From Treponema sp. (lineage in GTDB: Bacteria > Spirochaetota > Spirochaetia > Treponematales > Breznakiellaceae): a stretch of 64,000 nt of DNA. The DNA lies in contig JAITLC010000136.1 in assembly GCA_031278095.1 (NCBI GenBank), positions 23,548 through 87,547 of the forward strand, given 5' to 3'. A model generated the notes under the pieces. That model ran no database searches and had not been told where the DNA came from. It saw nothing but the letters and a program-made list of their open reading frames with translations. The stretch's first letter is position 1. Each line of letters opens with the position of its first letter. Below, in pieces: positions 34,594 to 42,667 of the stretch. Position numbers and translations under genes: made by a program.

Positions 34594-35925
34594 ATGGCCC
34601 ATATCGAAAGGCCCAGATTTTCCTGTATGCTTGGAGGTGTTTTGGCAACCTTGAGCGCCCTGCCGAAGACTATTCCCATCATTCACGGAGCCCAGGGCTG
34701 CGGCGGCACCTTGGCGGGGGCGGCTAACTTAGGCGGTTACTTCGGCGGCGGTTACTGCGGCGACGGCGCTCCCAGTTCCAATGTGGCGGAGTCTGAAATT
34801 ATCTTTGGGGGTACAGAAAAACTAAAGCAGGAAATTACCAATACCTTTGAAATAATGAATGGGGATCTCTTTGTGGTTACCACCAGCTGTATGACCGATA
34901 TTATCGGAGATGACATAAAGGGGGTTTTAAGTGAACTCGGGGAAACCGAAAAGCCCCTGGTGTTTATTGATGCCGGAGGATTCAAAGGAAATTCCTACTA
35001 TGGGTATTCGAAAATCATAGAAGAACTGTTCCTCCAGTATATTCCCAGGTCGGAAACCAAACGGAAGAATGTGGTCAATCTTTTTGGTCTGGTTCCTGCC
35101 TATGATCCCTATTTCCGGGGGGATCTGGAAGAAATTCGGCGTATCCTGGGCTTATTGGGGATAGAAGCTAACACGTTCTTTACCAATGATCAGACCCAGG
35201 AGAATGTTCTTGGCGCAGGAGCGGCCTCCCTTAATATTGCGCTCTCCCGGTTGTACGGCTCTGAATCGGTTAAGGTTATTAAGGAAAGCCATGGCATTGA
35301 TTACTTAATTACCGATCTGCCTATCGGGAACCGGGCCACGGTGGATTTCATCTGGAAAGTAGCGGACAAATTACACCTGGATAAGGACATGGTTACTCAG
35401 GCGCTTCACAGGGAAACGGAACATTACTATAAGTACATAGATCGGGTTACCAACCTTATTTCCGACTTTGATTTCCAGAACTATGCGGTGGTTATATCCA
35501 ATGGAACCACGGCACTGCCTTATACCAAATACCTGGATAATGAAATAGGATGGCTTCCCGGCTACGTATTTATCACCGATGATCTCTCGGAAACGCAGAA
35601 GGATATTATCCGGAAGGCCTTTGAGGAAATCGAATTTTCCAAAAAGCCCGAGCTTGTTTTTGAGACCGATACCTACAAGATTCAGCAATATATAGAGCAG
35701 ACGAATCCCCAGTACAAGCCGGATCCCTATTACGAAACCTTTTCACCGGTCTTTGTATTAGGCAGTACCATTGACCGGAAACTTGCGGATACTCTGAACG
35801 GACCCTTCCTGTCGGTGAGCTATCCGGTTATTAACCGGATCATTCTGTCTAAGGGATATGCGGGATTCAAGGGAGGCTTGAATCTCCTGGAAGATCTTAT
35901 CAGTACCCAGATTACCGGCAGGTAA
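34594..35925 (+). CDS. Nitrogenase-like component 1, beta (NifK-like) subunit
   Basis: A 443-residue protein of the nitrogenase component 1 superfamily, NifK/NifN side. ATG 34594 has AAAGGAG upstream. All three P-cluster-type cysteines are present: C11 (RPRFSCMLGGVLATL), C36 (IIHGAQGCGG) and C99 (VVTTSCMTDIIGDD). The C-terminus FVLGSTIDRKLADTL...SYPVINRIILSKGYAGFKGG is the NifK-type ending. It lacks the N-terminal extension and is shorter than NifK (about 510-520). The alpha-like subunit follows after 39 bases. With six cluster cysteines kept across the pair, a P-cluster-like centre is expected at the interface. Substrate unknown. Confidence 0.88.
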   Translation: MAHIERPRFSCMLGGVLATLSALPKTIPIIHGAQGCGGTLAGAANLGGYFGGGYCGDGAPSSNVAESEIIFGGTEKLKQEITNTFEIMNGDLFVVTTSCMTDIIGDDIKGVLSELGETEKPLVFIDAGGFKGNSYYGYSKIIEELFLQYIPRSETKRKNVVNLFGLVPAYDPYFRGDLEEIRRILGLLGIEANTFFTNDQTQENVLGAGAASLNIALSRLYGSESVKVIKESHGIDYLITDLPIGNRATVDFIWKVADKLHLDKDMVTQALHRETEHYYKYIDRVTNLISDFDFQNYAVVISNGTTALPYTKYLDNEIGWLPGYVFITDDLSETQKDIIRKAFEEIEFSKKPELVFETDTYKIQQYIEQTNPQYKPDPYYETFSPVFVLGSTIDRKLADTLNGPFLSVSYPVINRIILSKGYAGFKGGLNLLEDLISTQITGR

Positions 35926-35964
35926 CCGGATTATTGGGTTTACTATTAACGGAGGTAAAGAAAA

Positions 35965-37518
35965 ATGAATAACCCCATACTCGAAGTCAATTTTAATTCA
36001 AGGGAACCTCAGACCAGAGAGATTTCCCGCCGTACCGGTTTTGCCTATGGCGGCTGTACCAGGGACATGACCAACTGCGCCCGGAAGGGCTGCCTTATCA
36101 ACTGCGACAGAACCTTTACTCAGGGGACGGGGTGTCAGATGAGTGTTTCCACCCTTATCTCCTTTTCGGTGAAGGATTCGGTGGTGATAATGCATGGGCC
36201 GGTAGGCTGCGGTTCCAATAGCCATCTTATTGATTTTAGCGTCAGGACTTACGGTACTGCCCGGGGGGTTAAGATGTCCGGAGCCCGGTGGTTCAGTACT
36301 AACCTTACCGAATCCGAGGTGATCGGCGGAGGGGAGGAAAAGTTAAAGCGAACCATCCTGGATGCGGAACGGCAGTTCCGGCCCACGGCCATATTCATCC
36401 TTATGACCTGTACCCCCGCTATCATCGGCGATGATATTGATGAAGTGGTAAACCGGTTGCAGCCCGAGGTGGCGGCGACACTGGTTCCCCTCCATTGCCC
36501 GGGGTTCAAAGCCAAGGTCTTCTCCGGCGCCTACGATGTGGTGTACCACGGGATACTGCAGAAGTTCTCTTTTGAGCCCAAACCCTATGTGGACTACCTG
36601 CCCTTTAACAAGGACGACAGGGACTACGAGCTTAAGGTTAAGCAGTACGAGTACGAGAAAGCCCATACGGTCAACCTCTATAACGCCTGGTCCATCGGGC
36701 CGCAGGACGAAGCGGAGATCCGGCGGCTCCTGGAGGCCATAGGGTTGAATGTGCAGATCTTTGTGGAATTCAAGGAACCGGATGAATGGCGTAAAATTAC
36801 CGAGGCGGCGCTGAACGTCAGTTTCTGCCATGTGCACGATCTGTACTTTATAGAATTTTTAAAGCAGAAATTCGGCATGCCCTACCTGACCCCCAATATT
36901 CCCATTGGTTCCAGCGCAACCCGGAATTTCATCATGGAGATTGCGGAATTCTTCGGCCTGGAAAAAGAGGCGGAGAAAATTCTATCCAGGGAAGAGGAAA
37001 AACTAAAAGCGGCCCTGGCGCCGATCCGGAAACGGGTTAAGGGAAAGAGGGTATTGATCTCCGGGGGCTATCTGCGGATAGGAACCACGGGACTTCTGGC
37101 AAACGAGATTGGCATGGATGTGGCCGCCTTCCGTCACTTCAACTTTGATTCCTTTGGGAACAAGCTCTTTGACGAAATCGCCGATACCATCGGGGACATT
37201 CCCAATAGTATTTCCAATCAGCCTTCGGAACTGGTGAACCAGGTAAAGAAACTCAAACCGGATATCGCCATATCCCATCCCGGGGTAGGGGTCTGGGTAA
37301 ACAAGCTGGGGATTCCCTCAATAACCCTCTTTGCCCAGCGTTTTGCCTTCTTCGGGTACCGCGGGGCCTACGATTTGGCAAGGCGTATCGACAGGACTCT
37401 CCTGAATACCAATTATTCCAAAAATCTAAGCCGGAATACGGCTCTTCCCTACAAAGAAAGTTGGTACGAAAAGAGTCCCTATCATTACATTATTGATAAA
37501 CAGATCGTCCCGGTTTGA
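35965..37518 (+). CDS. Nitrogenase-like component 1, alpha (NifD-like) subunit
   Basis: A 517-residue NifD-like protein. P-cluster-type cysteines: C57 (QGTGCQMSV), C82 (MHGPVGCGSNS), C149 (ILMTCTPAIIGDD). The cofactor cysteine of NifD (C275 in Azotobacter numbering) has a match at C288 (SFCHVHDLYF). The cofactor histidine (H442) aligns with Phe, about F463, in AFFGYRGAYDLARR, and NifD His195 aligns with Tyr, about Y190, after HCPGFKA. Extra cysteines C31, C38, C43 and C47 precede the domain. By family knowledge it is therefore a nitrogenase-like reductase with a different cofactor arrangement, perhaps of the methylthio-alkane-reductase or another uncharacterised group. No NifH-type reductase gene is nearby. 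Confidence 0.88.
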   Translation: MNNPILEVNFNSREPQTREISRRTGFAYGGCTRDMTNCARKGCLINCDRTFTQGTGCQMSVSTLISFSVKDSVVIMHGPVGCGSNSHLIDFSVRTYGTARGVKMSGARWFSTNLTESEVIGGGEEKLKRTILDAERQFRPTAIFILMTCTPAIIGDDIDEVVNRLQPEVAATLVPLHCPGFKAKVFSGAYDVVYHGILQKFSFEPKPYVDYLPFNKDDRDYELKVKQYEYEKAHTVNLYNAWSIGPQDEAEIRRLLEAIGLNVQIFVEFKEPDEWRKITEAALNVSFCHVHDLYFIEFLKQKFGMPYLTPNIPIGSSATRNFIMEIAEFFGLEKEAEKILSREEEKLKAALAPIRKRVKGKRVLISGGYLRIGTTGLLANEIGMDVAAFRHFNFDSFGNKLFDEIADTIGDIPNSISNQPSELVNQVKKLKPDIAISHPGVGVWVNKLGIPSITLFAQRFAFFGYRGAYDLARRIDRTLLNTNYSKNLSRNTALPYKESWYEKSPYHYIIDKQIVPV

Positions 37519-37887
37519 TCACCGAGAGCCTGTTATGCTTGTGGACTTTTGCGGTACTTTGTACCACAAAAGTCCCGATTATCGGGTTCTCTTGGCAGTT
37601 TGCAGGGTAAAAACCGCCCAATCGGCAATTTTTGGAGGTTTTATGCACAAAGCGCAACAAACTGCCAGAGCTAAGTACGGCAACGGAAAAAGTTCAAAGA
37701 TGGTGCTCCGCAAAGCAAGCGGCTTTGCGGGCAGAGCCTAAATATTCCCCGCCCCATGCCTTGTCATGCTTTTTTGTAATGTTAAACTGCCGTGCCTGGC
37801 GCCCCTACATTATCGCGCGCCTACTTGACCTTTTCGGCTCCAGGTATCATACTTCTATAATCAAATCAACACTAAGGAGACGCCGAA
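37519..37887. other. Hairpin-rich intergenic region behind the nitrogenase-like genes
   Basis: 369 bases without a gene of normal length. Hairpins: GGACTTTTG/CAAAAGTCC with inner GGTAC/GTACC (about 37542-37574); a long nested pairing GGCAGTTTG...CAAACTGCC enclosing AAAACC...GGTTTT (about 37590-37670); CCGCAAAGC/GCTTTGCGG (37708-37730), which shares its core with family I. A possible promoter TTGACC ... CATACT lies at about 37826-37854 before the small ribosomal-protein-like gene. Confidence 0.6.
37708..37730. repeat. Palindrome related to family I
   Basis: 9-bp perfect stem CCGCAAAGC/GCTTTGCGG, loop AAGCG; the CCGCAAAG/CTTTGCGG core is as in the copy at 28148-28178. Confidence 0.5.
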
Positions 37888-37977
37888 GTGCCCTGCGGAA
37901 GAAAACGCAAACTGCGCAAAATTGCGACCCACAAGCGTAAGAAGAAGCTGCGGAAGAACAGACACAAGAACAAATAG
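37888..37977 (+). CDS. AURKAIP1/COX24-domain small ribosomal protein (bS22/mS38-like)
   Basis: A 29-codon gene: GTG start at 37888 with AAGGAGA eight bases before it, stop TAG at 37975-37977. The product MPCGRKRKLRKIATHKRKKK then LRKNRHKNK is almost all basic and matches the AURKAIP1/COX24 domain ('KrK..KisTHKrkKrlrknRhKkk'), found in mitochondrial mS38 and the bacterial bS22-type proteins that bind the small ribosomal subunit. It ends 23 bases before dxs and may share its transcript. The motif match and the Shine-Dalgarno make it a real gene despite its size. Confidence 0.8.
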   Translation: MPCGRKRKLRKIATHKRKKKLRKNRHKNK

Positions 37978-38000
37978 GCCCTCCTCTATCTGTTATCATA

Positions 38001-39905
38001 ATGAAAGAAAAAGCGTCCCTGCTGTCCCGAATTCGGAATCCCGAGGACATAAAAGATCTGTCTTTTGGCGAACTGGAACTCCTGGCTGAGGAAATCCGGG
38101 TCGAAATCGTCTCAACGGTAAGCAAGACCGGAGGGCATTTGGCCTCTAATCTGGGGGTGGTGGAACTCAGTATTGCCCTGCACCGGGTCTTTACTTCACC
38201 GGAGGACAAGATCGTCTGGGATGTGGGGCATCAATGCTATGCCCATAAACTCCTCACCGGCCGTTACGGGGCTTTTTCGGGTCTCCGTAAGCGGGGCGGT
38301 ATATCCGGTTTTCCAAAACGGGCCGAAAGCGTCCACGACGTATTCGATACAGGTCACGCATCCACCTCAATCTCTGCCGCTCTGGGGCTTTTGGCTGCCG
38401 AGAGGTTCAGTGGAGGCCGGGGAAATGCGGTGGCGGTTATCGGGGACGGCGCGCTTACCGGCGGCCTGGCTTATGAGGCCCTCTCCCACGCGGGCCAACT
38501 GGGGCTTCCCCTGGTGGTGGTGCTCAACGATAACAAGATGTCGATCAGTCCCAATGTAGGCGGGCTTTCAAAGTATCTGAGCCGTCTCTCCATGAAGGCG
38601 AAATATCAGCTTTTCCGCCGTACTTTCGATTCCACCGTCAAAAAGATCCCCTATATCGGGGAAACCCTCTTCGACTGGGTTGTCCGTCTCAAGCGGGCGG
38701 TAAAGGCGGTTTTCTATACCGACAACTTCTTTGTGGATCTGGGTTTTGAGTATGCCGGGCCCATCGACGGTCACAATATCCAGTATCTTACCGATGTGTT
38801 TGAAGATGTGCGCAAGCTCGGACGGCCGGTGGTGATCCATGTGATCACCCGGAAGGGCAAGGGCTACCACCGGGCGGAACAGGATCCGGGTCTCTGGCAC
38901 GGGGTGGGGGCCTTCTCCCCTTCGGAGGGGCTTCCTGATGTGCCTTCTCCCCAGAGCGAGGCAAAAAACGGGGAAAGCGGGCCTTCATTTACCGAAGCTT
39001 TCAGCAAGGCCCTCCTCGATCTGGGCAAAAATGACGGAAGGCTTGCCGCGGTTACCGCTGCCATGGAGAAAGGTACAGGACTTTCGGCGTTCAGGGAGGC
39101 TTTCCCGGGCCGTTTCTTCGATGTGGGAATAGCCGAAGCCCATGGGGTATGCTTTGCGGCAGGGCTTGCGGTACGGGGCATGCGTCCGGTCACGGCGTTT
39201 TATTCAAGCTTCATCCAGCGGGCCATCGACCAGGTGATCCATGATGTATGTCTCCAGAATCTGCCGGTGATCTTTGCCCTGGATCGTTCAGGCTTTGTTC
39301 CCGAAGACGGGGAAACCCACCAGGGGCTCTACGATATTGCCCTGTTCCGTGCCGCGCCGGGTATGAGTATCCTTGCTCCCGCGGGGGAAAGGGAACTTGC
39401 CTCCATGCTGGCCTGGGCCCTGCGGCAGGAAGGCCCGGTGATGATCCGCTACCCCAAGTGCCGCTGCCCTCCCGAAATTCCGGCCTTTTCCGAAGAACTC
39501 AAGCCGGGAAGGGGGGTCTTTGTCCGCCGGGTACAGGGGGCCAGGGTGCTGATCGCCTTTACCGGAGGGCTTTACCGGGAAGTCATCGACGCCGCGGAAA
39601 GGCTTGAAAGAGAGGGGATTGAAACCGATCTCTACAACCTCCGTTTTATAAAACCTCTGGATGAAGACTATCTTGCCTTCCTCTTTGATTCCCATGAATT
39701 GACTCTTGTTGTCGAGGAAGGCATCCGGGAGGGCGGTTTCGGTGAGTACGCCGCCGCGCTGGCCCGGGATCGGAACTGTCGCGGAAAGTTCAAGTTCCTT
39801 GCCGTCGAGGCAGTCTCCGATACCCTGGGAACACGGCAGGAATTGCTGGCGGCAAACGGTCTGGACGGCCCCTCCCTCGCCAAAGCGGTATCGGCTGCCG
39901 TTTAA
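38001..39905 (+). CDS. dxs: 1-deoxy-D-xylulose-5-phosphate synthase
   Basis: Thiamine-diphosphate enzyme that condenses pyruvate with glyceraldehyde 3-phosphate, the first step of the DXP isoprenoid route. 634 residues, normal length. N-terminal TGGHLASNLGVVELSIALH, VWDVGHQCYAHKLLTGR, and the ThDP motif GDGALTGGLAYEALSHAGQL through NDNKMSI. The middle has FDVGIAEAHGVCFAAGLAVR and the Pyr-domain DRSGFVPEDGETHQGLYDIA; the C-terminal transketolase domain ends VSDTLGTRQELLAANGLDG. ATG 38001 used. Convergent with the TonB-dependent receptor gene. Confidence 0.96.
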   Translation: MKEKASLLSRIRNPEDIKDLSFGELELLAEEIRVEIVSTVSKTGGHLASNLGVVELSIALHRVFTSPEDKIVWDVGHQCYAHKLLTGRYGAFSGLRKRGGISGFPKRAESVHDVFDTGHASTSISAALGLLAAERFSGGRGNAVAVIGDGALTGGLAYEALSHAGQLGLPLVVVLNDNKMSISPNVGGLSKYLSRLSMKAKYQLFRRTFDSTVKKIPYIGETLFDWVVRLKRAVKAVFYTDNFFVDLGFEYAGPIDGHNIQYLTDVFEDVRKLGRPVVIHVITRKGKGYHRAEQDPGLWHGVGAFSPSEGLPDVPSPQSEAKNGESGPSFTEAFSKALLDLGKNDGRLAAVTAAMEKGTGLSAFREAFPGRFFDVGIAEAHGVCFAAGLAVRGMRPVTAFYSSFIQRAIDQVIHDVCLQNLPVIFALDRSGFVPEDGETHQGLYDIALFRAAPGMSILAPAGERELASMLAWALRQEGPVMIRYPKCRCPPEIPAFSEELKPGRGVFVRRVQGARVLIAFTGGLYREVIDAAERLEREGIETDLYNLRFIKPLDEDYLAFLFDSHELTLVVEEGIREGGFGEYAAALARDRNCRGKFKFLAVEAVSDTLGTRQELLAANGLDGPSLAKAVSAAV

Positions 39906-39963
39906 GGAAGCGCTGATTTATGCACAGCTCCTGAGGCTGTCCCGTCAGTCTCTTGATCCTCCC

Positions 39964-41976
39964 TTATATGCTCAGTTTCACCCCGGTGGTCATGTTAAAG
40001 GCCGGCATGGGGTAACGGTTGTAGGATTCGTAGGACTGGTTGAGCAGGTTCCGCAGCGCCGTAAACACCGTGAGGTGTTTCCCCAGGGTTTGATTTACAT
40101 TCAGGTTCACCAACAGGTACGGCGCAAGCTCCACCAGGTTTGTGACGCTGTAGTAGCGCACGCTCTCATAATGGGCCGAAAGCAGGGCCGATCCCGTCCC
40201 CCAGGAGACATCCGCCGAGGCCCCTATCGTATGTTCCGGCTGGTAGGGAATACGCTGCCGGTCCCGCCAGGTGTAGCCGTAACTCAAAAGATAACTTTGC
40301 AATAATTGATACGACAGGGCGGGGCTTATCTTTTTCACCGGCCCCCAGGACACGGAGAAGATCGATTTGAGCCGGGTGTCCCAGCCGAAAAACGCCGCCT
40401 CCCCGATGTTTTCAGGTTCCCAGTAGCCCCCCGCCGCCTTGTGCCAGTGGATCGAATCTTTGGTGTATTGGGCGAACAGGGTGCTTTCCGCGCTCAAAAG
40501 GTCCTTCCAGCGGAACTCCGCCCCCAGATCCGTCCCCCAGCCGTCTTCGCTTTTCAGATCCGGGTTCCCCCGGCTCCCTCCCCCGGACCAGTACAGATCC
40601 TCAAAGTCCGGGTACTTAAAGCTGCGGAAATAGTTGTTTTTTACCGTTACCCGGTCCCCTGCGGCCCACACAAACCCCAGCTTGGGGGCCGGTACGATGC
40701 TTTTGCCGTCGGTCACCACCTTAATCGACGGGATCAGAGAGAAAGCCTTAACGGGCCTGTATTCCGCGGTCAGGTACAGCCCCCCGTCGTTCCGGTTCCG
40801 GTTCCCTATCCCTGTGGAATCCAGGCGGATATAGCGGTAATCTCCTCCCGCCCGCAGGGTCAGGGCGGCCAGAGGATACCAGGCCCAGCGGTTTATCAGG
40901 GTCATCCCCTGCTGGTCGTGCCGGGAAAAGGTCATCCCCTCCCGGTCATAGTCCATCCGCGCCCAGGAATGGCTCACGCTGAGCTCCATAGCCAGATCGT
41001 CCCGGAAGATCACCGGCGCTTCAAACAGGAGGCTTTCCCGGGTGGTCAGGTCGTTCTGAACGCCGATGACGCTGGAAAATCCCGTGGCGGGGATGTTTTT
41101 GTCACTGTAATAGGCGTCGACACTGAAAATCAGCCTGGACAGATTCGTGAAATTCCAGGCCGCCAGAGCCCCTCCCCCCGCGTCCTGAACTTCGTTGAAC
41201 TGCTTCCGCCGGATCTGTCCCAAAAACGAATCCTTGTAGAGGTAATGGTTCCCCGCCCGGTTCCCAAAAACGTGGGCCCCCACGGAAAAGGCGCCGGCCC
41301 CTTCTTTACCCGGAGCGCCGTAGGAGAGGGAAAGCTCCAGCTTTTGGGTATCCGCCAGATCCTGCCATTGGGGAGGGCGTTTGGTTCCGTCCCATTCGGT
41401 GTAGTTCCCCGGTATATAGGACAGGTTGGAGATCCCCGCCTCGAAGTGCAGGCCCGCCGGGCGGTCTTTAATCGTGATGATGTTGATTACCCCGCCCAGG
41501 GCCCCGGTTACGTTGTATTTGCTGTCCGACCCGCCGTAGATCACCTCGATCCGCTCGATGTTGTTCATGTCCAGGGTGTTAAAGTCAAAGTCCCCGGACA
41601 TGGCGGAATTGACCGGAACCCCGTCCACGAGGATGGCGATCCGTTCCGTGTCAAAGCCCCGCAGGTTCACGTCCGCCGAGTTGCCGTAGGCCCCGTGCCT
41701 GGTAATGCCCAGATCCAGGGCCTCTTCCAGCAGGGTGGGAATATCCGGCGCGGCGATACGGTCTATCTCCTCTTTGGCGATCACCCTGATTTGGGCCGGG
41801 GTATCCCGCGCGGCGGTAACCACCAGCCCTTCCCCTTCCCCAAAGTCGTCAAAATCCTCCCAGGCCGTGTCCTCTCCGGCCGGGACTTCAGGCCCGGCCT
41901 CCTGGGCGGCAGGCCCCCCGGCGCTCAGGCAGATCAGGGCAAGGTAGAGGCAAAAGCGGCGCCGTATAGGCCTCAT
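39964..41976 (-). CDS. TonB-dependent outer-membrane receptor (BtuB-like)
   Basis: A 670-residue gated porin for active uptake across the outer membrane. Signal peptide MRPIRRRFCLYLALICLSAG then GPAAQ; a TonB-box-like stretch EGLVVTAARDTPAQIRVIAK follows. The plug domain (about 60-165) has LLEEALDLGITRHGAYGNSA, DVNLRGFDTERIAILVDGVP and RIEVIYGGSDSKYNVTGALG. The barrel ends FNMTTGVKLSI with a hydrophobic last residue. Its start overlaps the lipoprotein stop (ATGA). As the last gene of the minus-strand run that begins at a B12 riboswitch, corrinoid is its most likely substrate; that assignment rests on context. TonB, ExbB and ExbD are not in the window. Confidence 0.9.
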   Translation of the reverse strand: MRPIRRRFCLYLALICLSAGGPAAQEAGPEVPAGEDTAWEDFDDFGEGEGLVVTAARDTPAQIRVIAKEEIDRIAAPDIPTLLEEALDLGITRHGAYGNSADVNLRGFDTERIAILVDGVPVNSAMSGDFDFNTLDMNNIERIEVIYGGSDSKYNVTGALGGVINIITIKDRPAGLHFEAGISNLSYIPGNYTEWDGTKRPPQWQDLADTQKLELSLSYGAPGKEGAGAFSVGAHVFGNRAGNHYLYKDSFLGQIRRKQFNEVQDAGGGALAAWNFTNLSRLIFSVDAYYSDKNIPATGFSSVIGVQNDLTTRESLLFEAPVIFRDDLAMELSVSHSWARMDYDREGMTFSRHDQQGMTLINRWAWYPLAALTLRAGGDYRYIRLDSTGIGNRNRNDGGLYLTAEYRPVKAFSLIPSIKVVTDGKSIVPAPKLGFVWAAGDRVTVKNNYFRSFKYPDFEDLYWSGGGSRGNPDLKSEDGWGTDLGAEFRWKDLLSAESTLFAQYTKDSIHWHKAAGGYWEPENIGEAAFFGWDTRLKSIFSVSWGPVKKISPALSYQLLQSYLLSYGYTWRDRQRIPYQPEHTIGASADVSWGTGSALLSAHYESVRYYSVTNLVELAPYLLVNLNVNQTLGKHLTVFTALRNLLNQSYESYNRYPMPAFNMTTGVKLSI

Positions 41977-42641
41977 AGATCCTGAACCTTGTCCTGGGGG
42001 TCGCCCACGGAAAGATCCAGCAGTTGGTTCATGTTGCCCTGGGTGAATTTGGCTTTGGCCTCCGCCAGGGTGGCTGTTTCCGTGGGCCCGTAGTTGTTGT
42101 TCTGGTCGTTGGTACAGGCCAGAAACACCCGTGTTCCCTCGCTGTTCAGGTTGATAAAATAGATGCCGTAGAAATTACCTTCAGGATTATCATCGCGGAG
42201 GGGAAAATAATTGCCGTCAGGGTCGGCCTTGCTCCAATCAACCCACTGCTGCTTGCGGCCCGGCAGGTATTGAATAATGATGATCCCGGCGCCGGAAGAA
42301 AAATTCTCCGCATACTCAATAGTCCCGGCAAAACTTTCCTTAATCGTGTCGGAATACACATTCGAGCCGTAGCGCAGGGTACCCATGGAGCCTTCCGCGG
42401 GGCTGATGACAATTTGCTCCACCATCGTGCCCATTCTCCATTCCCACACCCCATAGAGCCGCTCGTCCAGCGTGTTTTCGGGCGTTTCCGGATCGTCATT
42501 CACGGCCGGATCGTTGTCCGCGGCCGGATTGTTGTCCGTGCCCGTTCCCGGCTCGATCAGGGGATCGTCTTCCATGGGACATCCGGCAAAAACCAGCAAG
42601 ACCAAAACCAGCATGACGCCAGGCGCCAATTTTCGTAACAT
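41973..42641 (-). CDS. Lipoprotein coupled to the TonB-dependent receptor
   Basis: A 222-residue lipoprotein. ATG 42641 is used: GAGGAG lies before it, while the longer frame begins at a TTG inside that site. The signal MLRKLAPGVMLVLVLLVFAG is followed by C-P, lipobox FAGC. An acidic Asp/Asn/Pro linker (PGTGTDNNPAADNDPAVNDD) leads to a folded domain beginning LYGVWEWRMGTMVEQIVISP, which reads like a lipocalin-type 'lvGtWe' opening. Its stop overlaps the receptor start, so the two are translationally coupled and probably work together at the surface or in the periplasm. No named family. Confidence 0.75.
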   Translation of the reverse strand: MLRKLAPGVMLVLVLLVFAGCPMEDDPLIEPGTGTDNNPAADNDPAVNDDPETPENTLDERLYGVWEWRMGTMVEQIVISPAEGSMGTLRYGSNVYSDTIKESFAGTIEYAENFSSGAGIIIIQYLPGRKQQWVDWSKADPDGNYFPLRDDNPEGNFYGIYFINLNSEGTRVFLACTNDQNNNYGPTETATLAEAKAKFTQGNMNQLLDLSVGDPQDKVQDL

Positions 42642-42667
42642 CGTCAAACTCCTCAAATCAATCGAAG

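Noticed and set aside
34594..37518. True molybdenum nitrogenase NifDK
   Set aside because: The cofactor histidine and His195 equivalents are replaced, lengths and the N-terminus differ, and no nifH or other nif genes are present.
40306..41985. 559-codon open frame on the plus strand
   Set aside because: It is antisense to the TonB-dependent receptor gene, whose plug motifs are unmistakable. The plus-strand frame is Pro/Val/Gly/His-rich without motifs.
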